The notes under the pieces: model-generated
Databases searched by the model: none
Told to the model about the DNA's origin: nothing
What the model saw: the letters and a program-made list of their open reading frames with translations, nothing else
Assembly (NCBI GenBank): GCA_905234795.1
Contig: CAJOIQ010000013.1
Location: forward strand, 1 to 64,000
Length of the DNA: 64,000 nucleotides
Reading direction: 5' to 3'
Source of the DNA: an uncultured Bacteroidales bacterium
GTDB lineage: Bacteria; Bacteroidota; Bacteroidia; Bacteroidales; UBA932
Position numbers and translations under genes: made by a program
Part shown: piece after piece, positions 37,532 through 47,503 of the stretch
Position numbering within the stretch: the first letter of the stretch is position 1
Layout: each line of letters opens with the position of its first letter

Positions 37532-39223
37532 ATGAAAAAGTTGGTATTATTTGCGCTGGGAACGGCGCTTACGGTGGCGGCATCGGCCCAAAGCTGGCAG
37601 GATGCCCTGCTGTACACAGAAGTTGAATATGGCGGTACGGCCCGCAGCGTGGCCATGGGCAATGCCCTTACCGCCGTGGGAGGAGACCTGGGTTCCATCG
37701 GCCTCAATCCCGCCGGATCGGCCGTGGCCGGTTATTCTCAGTTTACCATTACGCCGGGCGTCTCGATCAATGTGGCCAACGCCGTCGGCACCTCCCCGGA
37801 GTATGGCTACGGAGACCAGGTGCGCACCGGCTTTGCCCGCATGAAACTGCCCAATCTGGGCCTGGTCCTAGCCATGGATACGGGGCGCCGGAGCGGCCTC
37901 AAGCGGGTTTCCCTGGGCTTTGTGTCCAATTCCACGCAGGATTTCACCGGCCGCATGTATGCCGCCGGCGTCAATTCCAGCAATTCCTACTGCGGGTCCC
38001 TGGCCTCGCTGGCCGCCGGTTATTCGGCCGACGACCTGGGTACGGCCAGCTGGTGGAGCCTGGACGAGAACCCCGCCACTTACGGCCTTCCCTGGGAGGC
38101 GATGGTGGGCTATCGCAGCTACCTCTTCGACACCGTGAACGGCCGATACCTGGGCCTCACGGACTGGGACAAGGATGGTAAGAATACCGGCGTCCTGGCC
38201 CCGCTTTACCAGAACTATGGCTTCCAGACCAAGGGCTACAAGCACGACATGGTCTTCAATGTGGGCTTCGACTTCAGCGACACCTTTTACCTGGGTGCCA
38301 ATCTGGGGGTAACCACGGTGCGGTACGGCCAGGCCGAGTATTGGTCCGAGATGCCCAACAACGACGCCGAGTTCCCGGCCATTCCCTTTGACGAGAATCC
38401 CGAGGCCCGTTTCCGTTCCCTGGAAATGAAACGCATTTTCGAAGGCCGCAGCACCGGCGTTTATTTGAAAGTGGGTGCCTTGTGGCGCATTGGCGCTTTA
38501 CGTCTGGGTGCGGCCGTACAGACTCCTACCGTCATGAATATCAGCACGCGTATGGCCTGGTACGGAGACGCCCATGTGGACGGCGTTACCCTGCCTGCCG
38601 CCAAGTCTCCCGAATGGGAGGACGTCTATGCCCTCATCAGCCCCCTGCGTGCCAATTTCGGCGCCGCCTTCACGCTGGGTCAGGTGGGCCTTTTGAGCGT
38701 GGATTACGAACTGGCCAACTATAGCCGTTCCTACTTCCGCAGCCGTGCGCATTCCGACTTCTATTATGGCAGCAGTTATTTTGACAGGACCAACTCCGAT
38801 ATCAAGCAGATGCTGGGTGTGAGCCACATGCTGCGCGTGGGAGCCGAGTTCCGTCTCACCCCTTCCTTCTCCATCCGTGGCGGCTATTCCTTTACCACCA
38901 CGCCGGAAAAGAGTTACCTGGAGTGGGAGTATAACGCCAGGGACGACAAAGATTACCTGGTGGTGAAGCCGCTCTCGGCCCAGGACCGTGCCGCCATGTG
39001 CAAGCACTATTTCAGTGCCGGTCTGGGCTATTCCAAGGGCGCTTTCTTCTCGGACTTTGCCGTACGTTTCAAGGGCTCCCTCAACCAGTATTATACTCCT
39101 TATTGTTATTACGACTACGACGGAACGGACTATACCAATAAATATGAAGTGGCAGCCGTTTCCGAAGTTGCCGTCAATTACAAGCCTTTTGAGTTCCTCT
39201 TAACCCTGGGCTGGCGCTTCTGA
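37532..39223 (+). CDS. OmpP1/FadL/TodX family outer membrane protein
   Basis: A 563-residue beta-barrel of the FadL/TodX family, which takes up hydrophobic compounds across the outer membrane. A signal peptide (MKKLVLFALGTALTVAASAQ) is followed by the typical N-terminal hatch segment GGTARSVAMGNALTAVGGD with GSIGLNPAGSAVAG, and many amphipathic strands to the C-terminal FEFLLTLGWRF ending in Phe. The substrate is not known. It lies 12 nt after the Trp/Tyr-rich protein gene, so the two are probably one transcript. Confidence 0.9.
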   Translation: MKKLVLFALGTALTVAASAQSWQDALLYTEVEYGGTARSVAMGNALTAVGGDLGSIGLNPAGSAVAGYSQFTITPGVSINVANAVGTSPEYGYGDQVRTGFARMKLPNLGLVLAMDTGRRSGLKRVSLGFVSNSTQDFTGRMYAAGVNSSNSYCGSLASLAAGYSADDLGTASWWSLDENPATYGLPWEAMVGYRSYLFDTVNGRYLGLTDWDKDGKNTGVLAPLYQNYGFQTKGYKHDMVFNVGFDFSDTFYLGANLGVTTVRYGQAEYWSEMPNNDAEFPAIPFDENPEARFRSLEMKRIFEGRSTGVYLKVGALWRIGALRLGAAVQTPTVMNISTRMAWYGDAHVDGVTLPAAKSPEWEDVYALISPLRANFGAAFTLGQVGLLSVDYELANYSRSYFRSRAHSDFYYGSSYFDRTNSDIKQMLGVSHMLRVGAEFRLTPSFSIRGGYSFTTTPEKSYLEWEYNARDDKDYLVVKPLSAQDRAAMCKHYFSAGLGYSKGAFFSDFAVRFKGSLNQYYTPYCYYDYDGTDYTNKYEVAAVSEVAVNYKPFEFLLTLGWRF

Positions 39224-39259
39224 CGGCCGGTTTTCTGCCATTTTGTCAGAGCGTGTCCC

Positions 39260-39275
39260 TTGGCACGAAGTTCGA
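39260..39275 (+). promoter_or_regulatory. Possible stress promoter of dnaK (TTGGCACG element)
   Basis: TTGGCACG (39260-39267) followed by TTCGA (39271-39275) lies 107 nt upstream of dnaK and is preceded by TTTTGTCAGAGCG. The first block equals a sigma-54 -24 box, but the -12 block is not TTGC, so the match is only partial. Confidence 0.3.
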
Positions 39276-39282
39276 TGAATCT

Positions 39283-39311
39283 TTGGCGTCGCCTCAAAAA
39301 GGTGGCGCCAA
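39283..39311. terminator. Hairpin after the FadL-like gene
   Basis: TTGGCG (39283-39288) pairs with CGCCAA (39306-39311), with GCC/GGT pairing inside, and is followed by ATTTTTAATTT. It sits 60 nt after the porin gene and upstream of dnaK and could end transcription. Confidence 0.45.
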
Positions 39312-39319
39312 TTTTTAAT

Positions 39320-39348
39320 TTGTCATTCTGAGCGAAGCGAAGAATCTC
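39320..39348. repeat. Dispersed palindromic repeat (TTGTCATTCTGAGC type)
   Basis: TTGTCATTCTGAGCGAAGC continuing to GAAGAATCTC is a short repeat that occurs widely in bacterial intergenic regions. It is a relative of the copy at 30917-30946. It lies between the upstream porin gene and dnaK. Confidence 0.65.
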
Positions 39349-39381
39349 AAAAAACGGAATAAATTTAAAAGACAATATACT

Positions 39382-41286
39382 ATGGGTAAAATTATCGGTA
39401 TCGACCTGGGAACCACCAATTCCTGCGTCGCAGTGATGGAAGGCAATCAGCCCACCGTCATCATCAACAATGAGGGGCAGCGCACTACCCCTTCCGTGGT
39501 AGCCTTCACCGAGGGCGGAGAACGCAAGATCGGCTCTCCGGCCAAGCGTCAGGCCATCACCAACCCCCACAACACCGTGTTCTCCATCAAGCGTTTCATG
39601 GGTGAGACCTATGACCAGGTGAACACCGAAGTATCCCGCGTCCCCTACAAAGTGGTCCGCGGAGAGAACAATACGCCCCGAGTGGACATCAACGGCAAGC
39701 TCTATACGCCTCAGGAGATATCGGCCATGATTCTCCAGAAGATGAAAAAGACCGCCGAGGAATATCTCCGTCAGGAGGTCACCGAGGCTGTCATCACCGT
39801 TCCCGCCTACTTCTCCGATTCCCAGCGTCAGGCCACCAAGGAGGCCGGCCGCATCGCGGGTCTGGATGTGAAGCGTATCATCAACGAGCCCACGGCTGCC
39901 GCCCTGGCCTATGGCCTTGACAAGAAGGACAAGGACATGAAGGTGGCTGTCTATGACCTGGGCGGCGGTACCTTCGATATCTCCATCCTCCAGCTGGGAG
40001 ACGGCGTGTTCGAGGTTCTGTCCACCAACGGAGATACCCATCTGGGCGGCGACGACTTCGACCAGGTCATCATCGACTGGCTGGCCCAGGAGTTTGCTGC
40101 CGAGAACGGCGGCCTGGACCTCAAGAAGGATCCCATGGCCCTGCAGCGTCTGAAAGAGGCTGCCGAAAAAGCCAAGATCGAGCTTTCCAGCCAGACTTCC
40201 ACGGAAATCAACCTTCCTTATATCATGCCTGTGGACGGCGTGCCCAAACACCTGGCCAAGACCCTTACCCGCGCCAAGTTCGAGCAGCTCTCCGACGCCC
40301 TGTTCCAGCGCAGCATCGGCCCTTGCCGTCAGGCCCTGTCCGATGCCGGCCTGAAACCCTCCGACATTGACGAGGTCCTGCTGGTGGGCGGTTCCACCCG
40401 TATCCCTTACGTGCAGGAACTGGTGAAGAACTTCTTCGGCAAGGAACCCAACAAGAGCGTGAACCCCGACGAAGTGGTTGCCATCGGCGCTTCCATCCAG
40501 GGCGGTGTGCTGGCAGGTGACGTGAAAGACGTCCTGCTGCTGGATGTGACTCCGCTTTCCCTGGGTATCGAAACCCTGGGCGGCGTGATGACTAAGCTCA
40601 TCGAGTCCAACACCACCATCCCGGCCAAGAAGAGCCAGATCTTCTCCACCGCGGCCGACAATCAGCCCGGCGTGGAAATCCGCGTGCTGCAGGGTGAACG
40701 CCCCATGGCCAAGGACAACAAGCAGATCGGCATCTTCCACCTGGACGGCATCGCTCCCGCACCCCGTGGCGTGCCTCAGATTGAGGTTGTGTTCGATATC
40801 GACGCCAACGGCATCCTCAACGTGAGTGCTGTGGATAAAGCCACCGGCAAGGAACAGCACATTCGCATCGAGGCCTCCAGCGGCCTGTCCGACGCCGAAA
40901 TCCAGCGCATGCGTGACGAGGCCAAGGCCAACGAGGCCGCCGATAAAGCCGAGAAAGAGCGCATCGACAAAATCAACAACGCCGACGCCCTCACCTTCCA
41001 GGCCGAGAAATTCCTGAAGGAGAACGGAGACAAGGTCCCCGCCGACGTCAAGAGCGAGGTAGAGAACAACTGCAACCTCCTGAAGGAGGCCGTAAAAGCC
41101 CAGAACCTGGCCGATATCGACCGCTACTCCGAGGCCCTGAACAAAGCCTTCGAGAAGATGTACCAGGCCGGTCAGCAGGCCGGTGGCCCTCAGGGCGGTC
41201 CTCAAGGCCCGTTCCAGGGTGGTCCCCAGGGTCCGTTCAACGGTGGCCCTCAGGGTCCTCAAGACCAGGGTCCCGACGAGCAGTAA
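39382..41286 (+). CDS. dnaK: Molecular chaperone DnaK (Hsp70)
   Basis: DnaK (634 residues) is the ATP-driven Hsp70 chaperone. The ATPase opens [19 protein letters not shown], with [13 protein letters not shown] and [15 protein letters not shown] as further nucleotide-binding segments. The substrate-binding domain ([20 protein letters not shown] and beyond, from about residue 390) is complete. The C-terminus is a Gln/Gly/Pro tail (QGGPQGP repeats) rather than the usual EEVD-like end. A clear terminator follows. No grpE or dnaJ is adjacent. Confidence 0.98.
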   Translation: MGKIIGIDLGTTNSCVAVMEGNQPTVIINNEGQRTTPSVVAFTEGGERKIGSPAKRQAITNPHNTVFSIKRFMGETYDQVNTEVSRVPYKVVRGENNTPRVDINGKLYTPQEISAMILQKMKKTAEEYLRQEVTEAVITVPAYFSDSQRQATKEAGRIAGLDVKRIINEPTAAALAYGLDKKDKDMKVAVYDLGGGTFDISILQLGDGVFEVLSTNGDTHLGGDDFDQVIIDWLAQEFAAENGGLDLKKDPMALQRLKEAAEKAKIELSSQTSTEINLPYIMPVDGVPKHLAKTLTRAKFEQLSDALFQRSIGPCRQALSDAGLKPSDIDEVLLVGGSTRIPYVQELVKNFFGKEPNKSVNPDEVVAIGASIQGGVLAGDVKDVLLLDVTPLSLGIETLGGVMTKLIESNTTIPAKKSQIFSTAADNQPGVEIRVLQGERPMAKDNKQIGIFHLDGIAPAPRGVPQIEVVFDIDANGILNVSAVDKATGKEQHIRIEASSGLSDAEIQRMRDEAKANEAADKAEKERIDKINNADALTFQAEKFLKENGDKVPADVKSEVENNCNLLKEAVKAQNLADIDRYSEALNKAFEKMYQAGQQAGGPQGGPQGPFQGGPQGPFNGGPQGPQDQGPDEQ

Positions 41287-41302
41287 TCCATCTTCCCTTA
41301 CG

Positions 41303-41340
41303 CAAACCCCGCAGAATCATCTGGTCCTGCGGAGTTTTTG
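41303..41340 (+). terminator. Intrinsic terminator of dnaK
   Basis: CCCCGCAG (41307-41314) pairs with CTGCGGAG (41327-41334), leaving a 12-nt loop, and is followed by GTTTTTG. It begins about 17 nt after the dnaK stop. Confidence 0.8.
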
Positions 41341-41344
41341 TTTA

Positions 41345-41440
41345 GTGCCGATTCAACTGGCACGTTTTTGCGGTTTTTCGTTCCCGTTCGCTCGCGGGTG
41401 CAACTCATCGGGCACGTTTTGGGCGTTTTTTGTGCCAGTT
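41345..41440. repeat. Nested GTGCC/GGCAC hairpin cluster
   Basis: GTGCC (41345-41349)/GGCAC (41359-41363), GTGC/GCAC (41397-41414) and GGCAC/GTGCC (41411-41436) form successive hairpins. AACTGGCAC (41355-41363) and GTGCCAGTT (41432-41440) pair across the whole region. Two imperfect direct copies of the pattern GGCACGTTTT then GCGGTTTTT or GGCGTTTTT are included. It ends exactly at the stop of the convergent FNT gene. Confidence 0.6.
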
Positions 41441-42018
41441 CACTTGTTAGTTTCCGGCAGAAGCCATCGGCGGACATTGCAGCCCACGTAGTTGCCGATG
41501 ACGATGATGGGATAGTACCACAGGATGGCATTGTCCCATTTCCAGGCGGCTACCAGGTATACCACATCGGCAATGGAGTGGTAGAAGCCGCACACGATGA
41601 ACAAGGGCACGCCGAAGAGCACCGGCACAAGGGATTTGGTGCTGCGGAACAGCCAGACGGACAGGTCGATGATGAGACCGCAGCCTGCGGCGCGGATGAA
41701 GCTGCGCCAGGGACCCTGTGCCAGGCGGCCGTCCACTACGGTCTGGGCACGGGCACCCATTTCTCCGCCGATAACCACCACCAGCAGACCCAGGGCAATG
41801 CAGCCCATCACATTCCAGAACCAGATTTTACCCAGGGCCTGGATGTCGTCCATTACGCCGGCTTTCCCGGTGTACAGGAGCATGCCGGAGAGCACGACGC
41901 CCACCAGGCCGAAGGCGAAGATGATGGCGCCGGGCAGGCCGCCCAGGGCCAGGAAACCGCAAGCGCCCAGGCCGATCATCAGGCCGGCCATCACGGACTG
42001 TCTGTCTGCCAGTGTCAT
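41440..42018 (-). CDS. Formate/nitrite transporter (FNT) family protein
   Basis: A 192-residue membrane protein with about five or six helices. FNT-type features are the opening SVMAGLMIGLGACGFLALGG and the segment IVCGFYHSIADVVYLVAAW, where the His equals the conserved pore residue seen in FocA (GFEHSVAN). The protein is shorter than FocA or NirC (about 270-290 residues), so one or two helices may be missing. Formate, acetate or nitrite export is possible. It follows trpS by 2 nt on the same strand. Confidence 0.75.
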   Translation of the reverse strand: MTLADRQSVMAGLMIGLGACGFLALGGLPGAIIFAFGLVGVVLSGMLLYTGKAGVMDDIQALGKIWFWNVMGCIALGLLVVVIGGEMGARAQTVVDGRLAQGPWRSFIRAAGCGLIIDLSVWLFRSTKSLVPVLFGVPLFIVCGFYHSIADVVYLVAAWKWDNAILWYYPIIVIGNYVGCNVRRWLLPETNK

Positions 42019-42020
42019 GG

Positions 42021-43136
42021 TTACTGCGCTTTGTATTTGGCAGCCTGGTCGGCAATGAGGGCCAGGTCGTCGAAGTAATTGATCTTCATGGCATCCTTCA
42101 TCTGGTGGAGGGTGTTGGCGGCCACCTCACGGGCAGCTTCGGAACCCTTGCGCAGAATCTCGTACACGCCGGGGATATCCTGCTCATAGGTGTGCCGGCG
42201 GGCGCGGATGGGATCCAGACGGTCGTTGAGCACGTTGATGAGGAACTTCTTGCACTTCATGTCTCCCAGACCGCCCCGCATGTAGTGGTCCTTCACTTCC
42301 TGCAGATTGGCATAGTCCGGCCAGTATTTGGGGAAGTCGCTGTCCTCGCAGAAGGCGTCCAGGTAAGTGAATACGGTGTTGCCTTCCACCTTGCCGGGAT
42401 CCTCCACGCGAAGGTGGCCGGGATCTGTGAACATACCCTTTACCTTCTGTTCCATGGTCTTGGGATCGTCGCTCAGGTAGATGCAGTTGCCCAGGGACTT
42501 GGACATCTTGGCTTTTCCGTCGGTGCCGGGCAGGCGGCGGCAGGCCAGGTTGGAGGGCAGGAGAATCTCCGGCTCCACCAGGACGTCGCATTTGTAGGTG
42601 CCGTTGAAGCTGCGCACAATCTCCCGGCACTGCTCCAGCATGGGTTCCTGGTCTTCTCCAGCAGGAACGGTGGTGGCTTTGCAGAAGCAGATATCGGCTG
42701 CCTGGGAAATAGGATAGGTGAAGAAGCCCACGGGCAGGCCGCGGCGGTTGTCATCCTCTATCTCTCCGTTGAAACCACGCAGGGTCATCTCGGCCTTCAC
42801 AGTAGGGTTGCGCTGCAGGCGCTGTACCGTTACCAGGTTGGAGAAGAACTGCGTCATCTCATGTAGCTCGGGAATCTGGCTCTGGATAAAAAGCGTGACC
42901 TTTTCGGGGTCCAGGCCGCAGGACAGGTAGTCCAGGGCTACTTCTATGATATTCTGGCGAACCTTCTCCGGATTGTCGGCATTGTCCGTGAGGGCCTGGA
43001 CGTCGGCGATAAACACAAACATGCGGTCATAATTGCCTTCGTTCTGCAGGAGAACGCGGTTGCGGAGGGATCCCACATAGTGTCCCAGATGGAGTTTGCC
43101 GGTAGGGCGGTCGCCTGTAAGGATGATTCTTCCCAT
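42021..43136 (-). CDS. trpS: Tryptophanyl-tRNA synthetase
   Basis: A class I synthetase of 371 residues that charges tRNA-Trp. The HIGH-type motif is [18 protein letters not shown] (about residues 7-24), and the KMSKS loop is [11 protein letters not shown] (about residues 211-221). The length and order fit. It has its own promoter box (43155-43162) placed immediately after the fba terminator. The stop is near the FNT gene start. Confidence 0.96.
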   Translation of the reverse strand: MGRIILTGDRPTGKLHLGHYVGSLRNRVLLQNEGNYDRMFVFIADVQALTDNADNPEKVRQNIIEVALDYLSCGLDPEKVTLFIQSQIPELHEMTQFFSNLVTVQRLQRNPTVKAEMTLRGFNGEIEDDNRRGLPVGFFTYPISQAADICFCKATTVPAGEDQEPMLEQCREIVRSFNGTYKCDVLVEPEILLPSNLACRRLPGTDGKAKMSKSLGNCIYLSDDPKTMEQKVKGMFTDPGHLRVEDPGKVEGNTVFTYLDAFCEDSDFPKYWPDYANLQEVKDHYMRGGLGDMKCKKFLINVLNDRLDPIRARRHTYEQDIPGVYEILRKGSEAAREVAANTLHQMKDAMKINYFDDLALIADQAAKYKAQ

Positions 43137-43154
43137 AAATAGAATTTTAACTTA

Positions 43155-43162
43155 CAAAAATA
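43155..43162 (-). promoter_or_regulatory. -7 box for trpS
   Basis: CAAAAATA on the plus strand reads TATTTTTG on the minus strand, 18 nt before the trpS ATG and just downstream of the fba terminator. Confidence 0.6.
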
Positions 43163-43163
43163 C

Positions 43164-43195
43164 ATAAAAAAAGCGACGCCAGCAAGGACGTCGCT
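43164..43195 (-). terminator. Intrinsic terminator of fba
   Basis: On the minus strand AGCGACG (43189-43195) pairs with CGTCGCT (43172-43178) over a 10-nt loop, then a run of T follows (43165-43171). It lies 21 nt after the fba stop. Confidence 0.88.
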
Positions 43196-43215
43196 CTCTC
43201 AACTGTGTCAAAGTC

Positions 43216-44217
43216 TTATTCGGCCTTGCCGTTGGAGCCCAGCACGTTGATGATCTTGTGCATGTAGAGCTTCTTCATCTCGTCGCGGGCGGGACCCAGA
43301 TACTTACGAGGGTCGAACTCACCGGGTTTGTCGTTGAAGACCTTGCGCACGGCGGCGGTCATGGCCAGGCGGCTGTCGGAGTCGATGTTGATCTTGCACA
43401 CAGCGCTTTTGGAGGCCTCACGCAGCTGTTCCTCGGGGATACCCACGGCATCCGGGAGTTTGCCGCCATTGGCGTTGATGATGTCTACATACTCCTGGGA
43501 AACGGAGCTGGAGCCGTGGAGAACGATGGGGAAGCCGGGGAGCTTCTTCTCAATCTCATGCAGCACGTCGAAGGCCAGCGGCGGGGGAACCAGACGACCG
43601 GTCTTGGGGTCACGGGTGCACTGCTCGGGCTTGAATTTGTAGGCGCCGTGGCTGGTGCCGATGGAGATGGCCAGGGAGTCGCAACCGGTGCGGGTGGCGA
43701 AGTCGATGACTTCTTCCGGACGGGTGTAGTGGGATTCCTCGGCGGCAACCTCGTCTTCCACGCCGGCCAGAACACCGAGTTCGGCCTCTACGGTAACGTC
43801 GTACTTGTGGGCGTATTCCACCACTTTCTTGGTGAGGGCGATGTTCTCCTCATAGGGCAGGGAAGAAGCATCGATCATCACGGAGCTGAAACCCATGTCC
43901 ACGCAGCTCTTGCAAAGCTCGAAGCTGTCGCCGTGGTCCAGGTGAAGGACAATCTGGGGGTGTTCCCAACCCAGTTCTTTGGCATACTCTACAGCACCCT
44001 CGGCCATGTAGCGGAGAAGGGTCTGGTTGGCGTAGTTACGGGCACCCTTGGAAACCTGGAGAATCACAGGGCTCTTGGTCTCGGCGCTGGCCTGGATGAT
44101 GGCCTGCAGCTGTTCCATGTTGTTGAAGTTGAAAGCGGGGATGGCGTAACCGCCGGCAACGGCCTTCTTGAACATCTCGCGGGTGTTCACCAGGCCGATT
44201 TCTTTGTAAGATACCAT
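43216..44217 (-). CDS. fba: Class II fructose-bisphosphate aldolase
   Basis: A zinc-dependent aldolase of 333 residues that splits fructose 1,6-bisphosphate in glycolysis. Zinc and phosphate residues appear in IVLHLDHGDSFELCKSC (about residues 88-104), VEAELGVLAGVEDEVA, AISIGTSHGAYKF and IVLHGSSSVS. It has a promoter box (44254-44261) and a strong terminator, so it is a single-gene transcript. Confidence 0.96.
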   Translation of the reverse strand: MVSYKEIGLVNTREMFKKAVAGGYAIPAFNFNNMEQLQAIIQASAETKSPVILQVSKGARNYANQTLLRYMAEGAVEYAKELGWEHPQIVLHLDHGDSFELCKSCVDMGFSSVMIDASSLPYEENIALTKKVVEYAHKYDVTVEAELGVLAGVEDEVAAEESHYTRPEEVIDFATRTGCDSLAISIGTSHGAYKFKPEQCTRDPKTGRLVPPPLAFDVLHEIEKKLPGFPIVLHGSSSVSQEYVDIINANGGKLPDAVGIPEEQLREASKSAVCKINIDSDSRLAMTAAVRKVFNDKPGEFDPRKYLGPARDEMKKLYMHKIINVLGSNGKAE

Positions 44218-44253
44218 AATTTTATAGAGTTATTGTATAGATTTTCCGGTCCA

Positions 44254-44261
44254 CAAATATA
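44254..44261 (-). promoter_or_regulatory. -7 box for fba
   Basis: CAAATATA on the plus strand reads TATATTTG on the minus strand, 36 nt before the fba ATG. Confidence 0.65.
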
Positions 44262-44289
44262 GCAAAAATCATGCTATTATTAAAATAAT

Positions 44290-47200
44290 TTACCAAACTT
44301 CGGGAAGCCCCAGGTCTTTGAAAGTACGGGGCGCGGGAACACCGGGCAGCGGCTTGCGGTCCTTGAGCTGTTCCAGGGCCACCTGCACGGCTTTTTCCAG
44401 CTGCTGGTCTGTTCCGGCTTCTTCCAGGATGGGGTCGTTGTCCAGCAGGATGTCGGGATCTACGCCGTGGTTCTCCACAATCCACTGGCCCGTGGCGGCT
44501 TCGTAGTTGGTGAAGAAGGGGACACGGACGTCGGTGCCGTCCACATAGGGCAGGGGACCGCTGATACCCACGATGCCGCCCCAGGTGCGCGTGCCGATGA
44601 CGGTACCCAGGTTGTTGGCCTTGAAGCTCCAGGGGAACAGGTCTCCGTCACTGGCCGAGTACTTGTTGATGAGCAGCACTTTGGGACCGTGGTGCGTGCC
44701 TTCCGGAATGGTGCCGGTGAGGGTGGAACCGCGACGCATGGTCATGCGGTAGGCATGGCGCTGCAGGCGCTCGATAATCATGGGCGAAATGTTGCCGCCG
44801 CCGTTGGCGCGGTCGTCCACAATAAGGGCTTCCTTGTCCAGCTGGGGATAATAGTAGCGGGCCCACTCGTTGAGGCCTTCGCGGCCCATGTCGGGAATGT
44901 AGATGTAGCCCACGCGGCCGCCGGAGAGCTTCTCCACGGTGCGGATGTTCTTCATCACCCAGGCGTAGTGATAGAGCGGACCTTCGTCGGCAATGGGCTT
45001 GACAATCACTTTCTTGCCGCCGATGGTAAGCTCCGTGAGAACATTGGCCTTGCCGATGAGGAGCTTGTAGATGTTGTCCACGTCCTTGAGGGAAACGCCG
45101 TCGATGGCGGTAATCACGTCACCTTCCTTCACGCCCAGACCGGGCTCGGTGAGCGGGGAACGGAGTTCGGGCCGATACGTGGCGCCTTCCAGGATTTTGT
45201 CGATGCGGAAGCCGTCCTTCACCTTGGAGAACTCGGCGCCCAGCAGACCCATGGGAATCCGTTCCGGCTTGGGATACTCTCCGGGCGACACATAGCAGTG
45301 GCCGGAGGCTACCTCGCTAATCATCTCTCCGATGATGTAGTTCACGTCCAGGCGGGTGCGGGCATAGGGGAGGAGAGCCGCATACTGGGCCTTCACGGTC
45401 TTCCAGTCCCGTCCGTGCATGTTCTCCAGATAGTAGCCGTCGCGGAACGCGCGCCATACTTCGTCGTACAGCTGGGCCCACTCCTGGGAATAGTCAATGT
45501 AGGTGACCATATTGCCGATATCGGCCTTGTCCTTGAGGCCCACCTTGGGGCCGATGTTGGCCACGTACGTGTTGCCTCCTTTGCGGAAGACGGCCTTCTT
45601 GGTGCCCCGGATGGGCCACATGGAGGCGTCGGAGCAGTCGCTGTCCTCGCCGGTGGCAAAGTCGTACACGCGGGTGCCGCCGCGGCCCAGATACCACAGT
45701 TTACCCTCGTTGCAGTAGAAGCTGCGGCCCTTGACGGGAAGCTTGACGATGCGGTCAACCAGGCCGTCGGGATCCACTTTCATGGACGGCCCCGCTGCTG
45801 GTTTTTCGGGCTCGGCTTTCTTGGCATCGGCCTTGGGCTCCTCCATCTTCACGGAAGGATCCTTGGCGATGAGCGGGGAAGGGGTGTCCTTGGCCAGGAG
45901 CGCCATGTAGGCGCCGCTCATGTCCTGGTAGGAATAGTTCCATTCAATGCGGCTGTACTGGGGATTGAGGTCCCGGTCGCTGGTGAAGAAGAGGTACTTG
46001 CCGTCGGCGCTGAAACTGGGGCTGCCGCTGTTGTACCAGCGCTCCGTTACGGGATACTCCTTACCCGTTTCCAGGCTGCGGATGTACACGATGTCCATCT
46101 CGTTCTTGGCGGGACGGGTATAGGTGATCCACTTGCTGTCCGGGGAGATGTCCACCATGCGGAATTCGGCCTCGGGATTCTCCATCACGGTTTTGCGGCT
46201 GCCGCTGGCGGGATCCACTTCCACAAAACGGTTCTTGCGGTCCGTATAATAAATGTGCTTGCTGTCCGGTGCCCAGCCCAGGCCGCGGATGTAGGTGTCC
46301 GTGTCCTTGGTGAGCTGTTTTAGACTGTTCGCCTTTACGTCGTAGAGATAGACTTCCGTCTCTCCGGTAGCGTCTCCAATCCAGGCGATCCACTTGCCGT
46401 CCGGGCTCCATTCGGCAAAGCGGTCGTTGGAGTTGGAGGAACGGGAGAGGTTGCGGGTGACGCCCTTGCCCACGGGCACGTCAAACACTTCTCCGCGGGC
46501 GGTCATCACCATGCGGGAGCCATCGGGGGCGGCGCTGGTGTGGGTGATGTCGTCGTTATTCAGGACACGGCGCTGCGTGCGGGCGTAAATGTCATCGGCA
46601 CCCAGCGTGACGGGAATCTTCTTGCATTCCCGGGTGGCGGGATCCAGCCTGTACAGCCAGCCGCCGTTTTCGAAGACGATGGTCTTGCCGTCGGTGGAGG
46701 GGAACTTGACGTCGTACTCCTTGAAGTTGGTCACTTTTTCTGTTTTTCCGCTGCGCGTGTTGTACACGAACAGGTTCATGACCATGTCGCGGTCGCTGGC
46801 AAAGAAAATCTCGTCTCCCACCCACATGGGGAAGATGTCCTGGGCGTCGTTGTTGGTGACATTGGTCACCTTGTTGGCCTTGGGGTCATAGATCCAGATG
46901 TCGTCGGCCATGCCGCCCCGGTAGTATTTCCAGGTGCGGAATTCGCGCATCACGCGGTTGTAGGCCAGTTTTTTGCCGTCGGGGGAATAGCTGCAGAAAC
47001 CGCCTTCGGGCAGGGGAATGCGCTGGGGCATGCCGCCTTCGGGGGACACGGTCCACAGCAGGCCGGAGAAGCCGTCCTCGGTACGGTTGCGGAACACAAT
47101 CTGTTTGCCGTCCGGGCTCCAGGCCATCACCATGTTGTTGGGGCCCATGCGGTCTCCCAGGTCATCTCGCGGGTTGGTGGCGGTGTAGGTGAGGCGCACC

Positions 47201-47502
47201 GGTTCTCCACCCTGGGCGGGAATCAGATATACCTCACGGTTGCCGTCGTACTCTCCGGTGAATGCGATGCTCTTCCCGTCGGGGGAGTAGCGGGCAAAAA
47301 TCTCATATCCGATGTGGGAAGTGAGTCTGCGGGCTTCGCCACCCTGGATGGGAACGGTCCACAGGTCTCCGGCATAGGAAAACACGACATCGGTGCCGTT
47401 GGTGGCAGGGAAGCGCAGCAGGCGGGCTTCCTCCCGGGGCGTAGCCACGGCGCTACCGGCCAGGGCGGCCAGCAGCGTTAGGGCAAATAGAATACGTTTC
47501 AT
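44290..47502 (-). CDS. Tricorn-like S41 family protease, secreted
   Basis: A 1070-residue exported protein (signal MKRILFALTLLAALAGSAVA) with the layout of tricorn protease. The first two thirds form beta-propellers with repeated SPDGKSIAF, SPDGKQIVF, SPDGKKLAY and SPDGKWIAW blades. A region near residues 555-575 is rich in Lys, Ala, Glu and Pro. It is followed by a C1/PDZ part (PGLGVKEGDVITAIDGVSL) and an S41 protease domain with GHCYVSP and the nucleophile serine in LINKYSASDGDLFP. It probably degrades peptides in the periplasm. Gmk is next to it upstream (1 nt), although the roles are unrelated. Confidence 0.92.
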   Translation of the reverse strand: MKRILFALTLLAALAGSAVATPREEARLLRFPATNGTDVVFSYAGDLWTVPIQGGEARRLTSHIGYEIFARYSPDGKSIAFTGEYDGNREVYLIPAQGGEPVRLTYTATNPRDDLGDRMGPNNMVMAWSPDGKQIVFRNRTEDGFSGLLWTVSPEGGMPQRIPLPEGGFCSYSPDGKKLAYNRVMREFRTWKYYRGGMADDIWIYDPKANKVTNVTNNDAQDIFPMWVGDEIFFASDRDMVMNLFVYNTRSGKTEKVTNFKEYDVKFPSTDGKTIVFENGGWLYRLDPATRECKKIPVTLGADDIYARTQRRVLNNDDITHTSAAPDGSRMVMTARGEVFDVPVGKGVTRNLSRSSNSNDRFAEWSPDGKWIAWIGDATGETEVYLYDVKANSLKQLTKDTDTYIRGLGWAPDSKHIYYTDRKNRFVEVDPASGSRKTVMENPEAEFRMVDISPDSKWITYTRPAKNEMDIVYIRSLETGKEYPVTERWYNSGSPSFSADGKYLFFTSDRDLNPQYSRIEWNYSYQDMSGAYMALLAKDTPSPLIAKDPSVKMEEPKADAKKAEPEKPAAGPSMKVDPDGLVDRIVKLPVKGRSFYCNEGKLWYLGRGGTRVYDFATGEDSDCSDASMWPIRGTKKAVFRKGGNTYVANIGPKVGLKDKADIGNMVTYIDYSQEWAQLYDEVWRAFRDGYYLENMHGRDWKTVKAQYAALLPYARTRLDVNYIIGEMISEVASGHCYVSPGEYPKPERIPMGLLGAEFSKVKDGFRIDKILEGATYRPELRSPLTEPGLGVKEGDVITAIDGVSLKDVDNIYKLLIGKANVLTELTIGGKKVIVKPIADEGPLYHYAWVMKNIRTVEKLSGGRVGYIYIPDMGREGLNEWARYYYPQLDKEALIVDDRANGGGNISPMIIERLQRHAYRMTMRRGSTLTGTIPEGTHHGPKVLLINKYSASDGDLFPWSFKANNLGTVIGTRTWGGIVGISGPLPYVDGTDVRVPFFTNYEAATGQWIVENHGVDPDILLDNDPILEEAGTDQQLEKAVQVALEQLKDRKPLPGVPAPRTFKDLGLPEVW

Positions 47503-47503
47503 A

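Noticed and set aside
39260..39275. Sure sigma-54 promoter for dnaK
   Set aside because: Only the -24 half fits; the -12 half lacks GC at the required distance. Kept as a weak candidate only.
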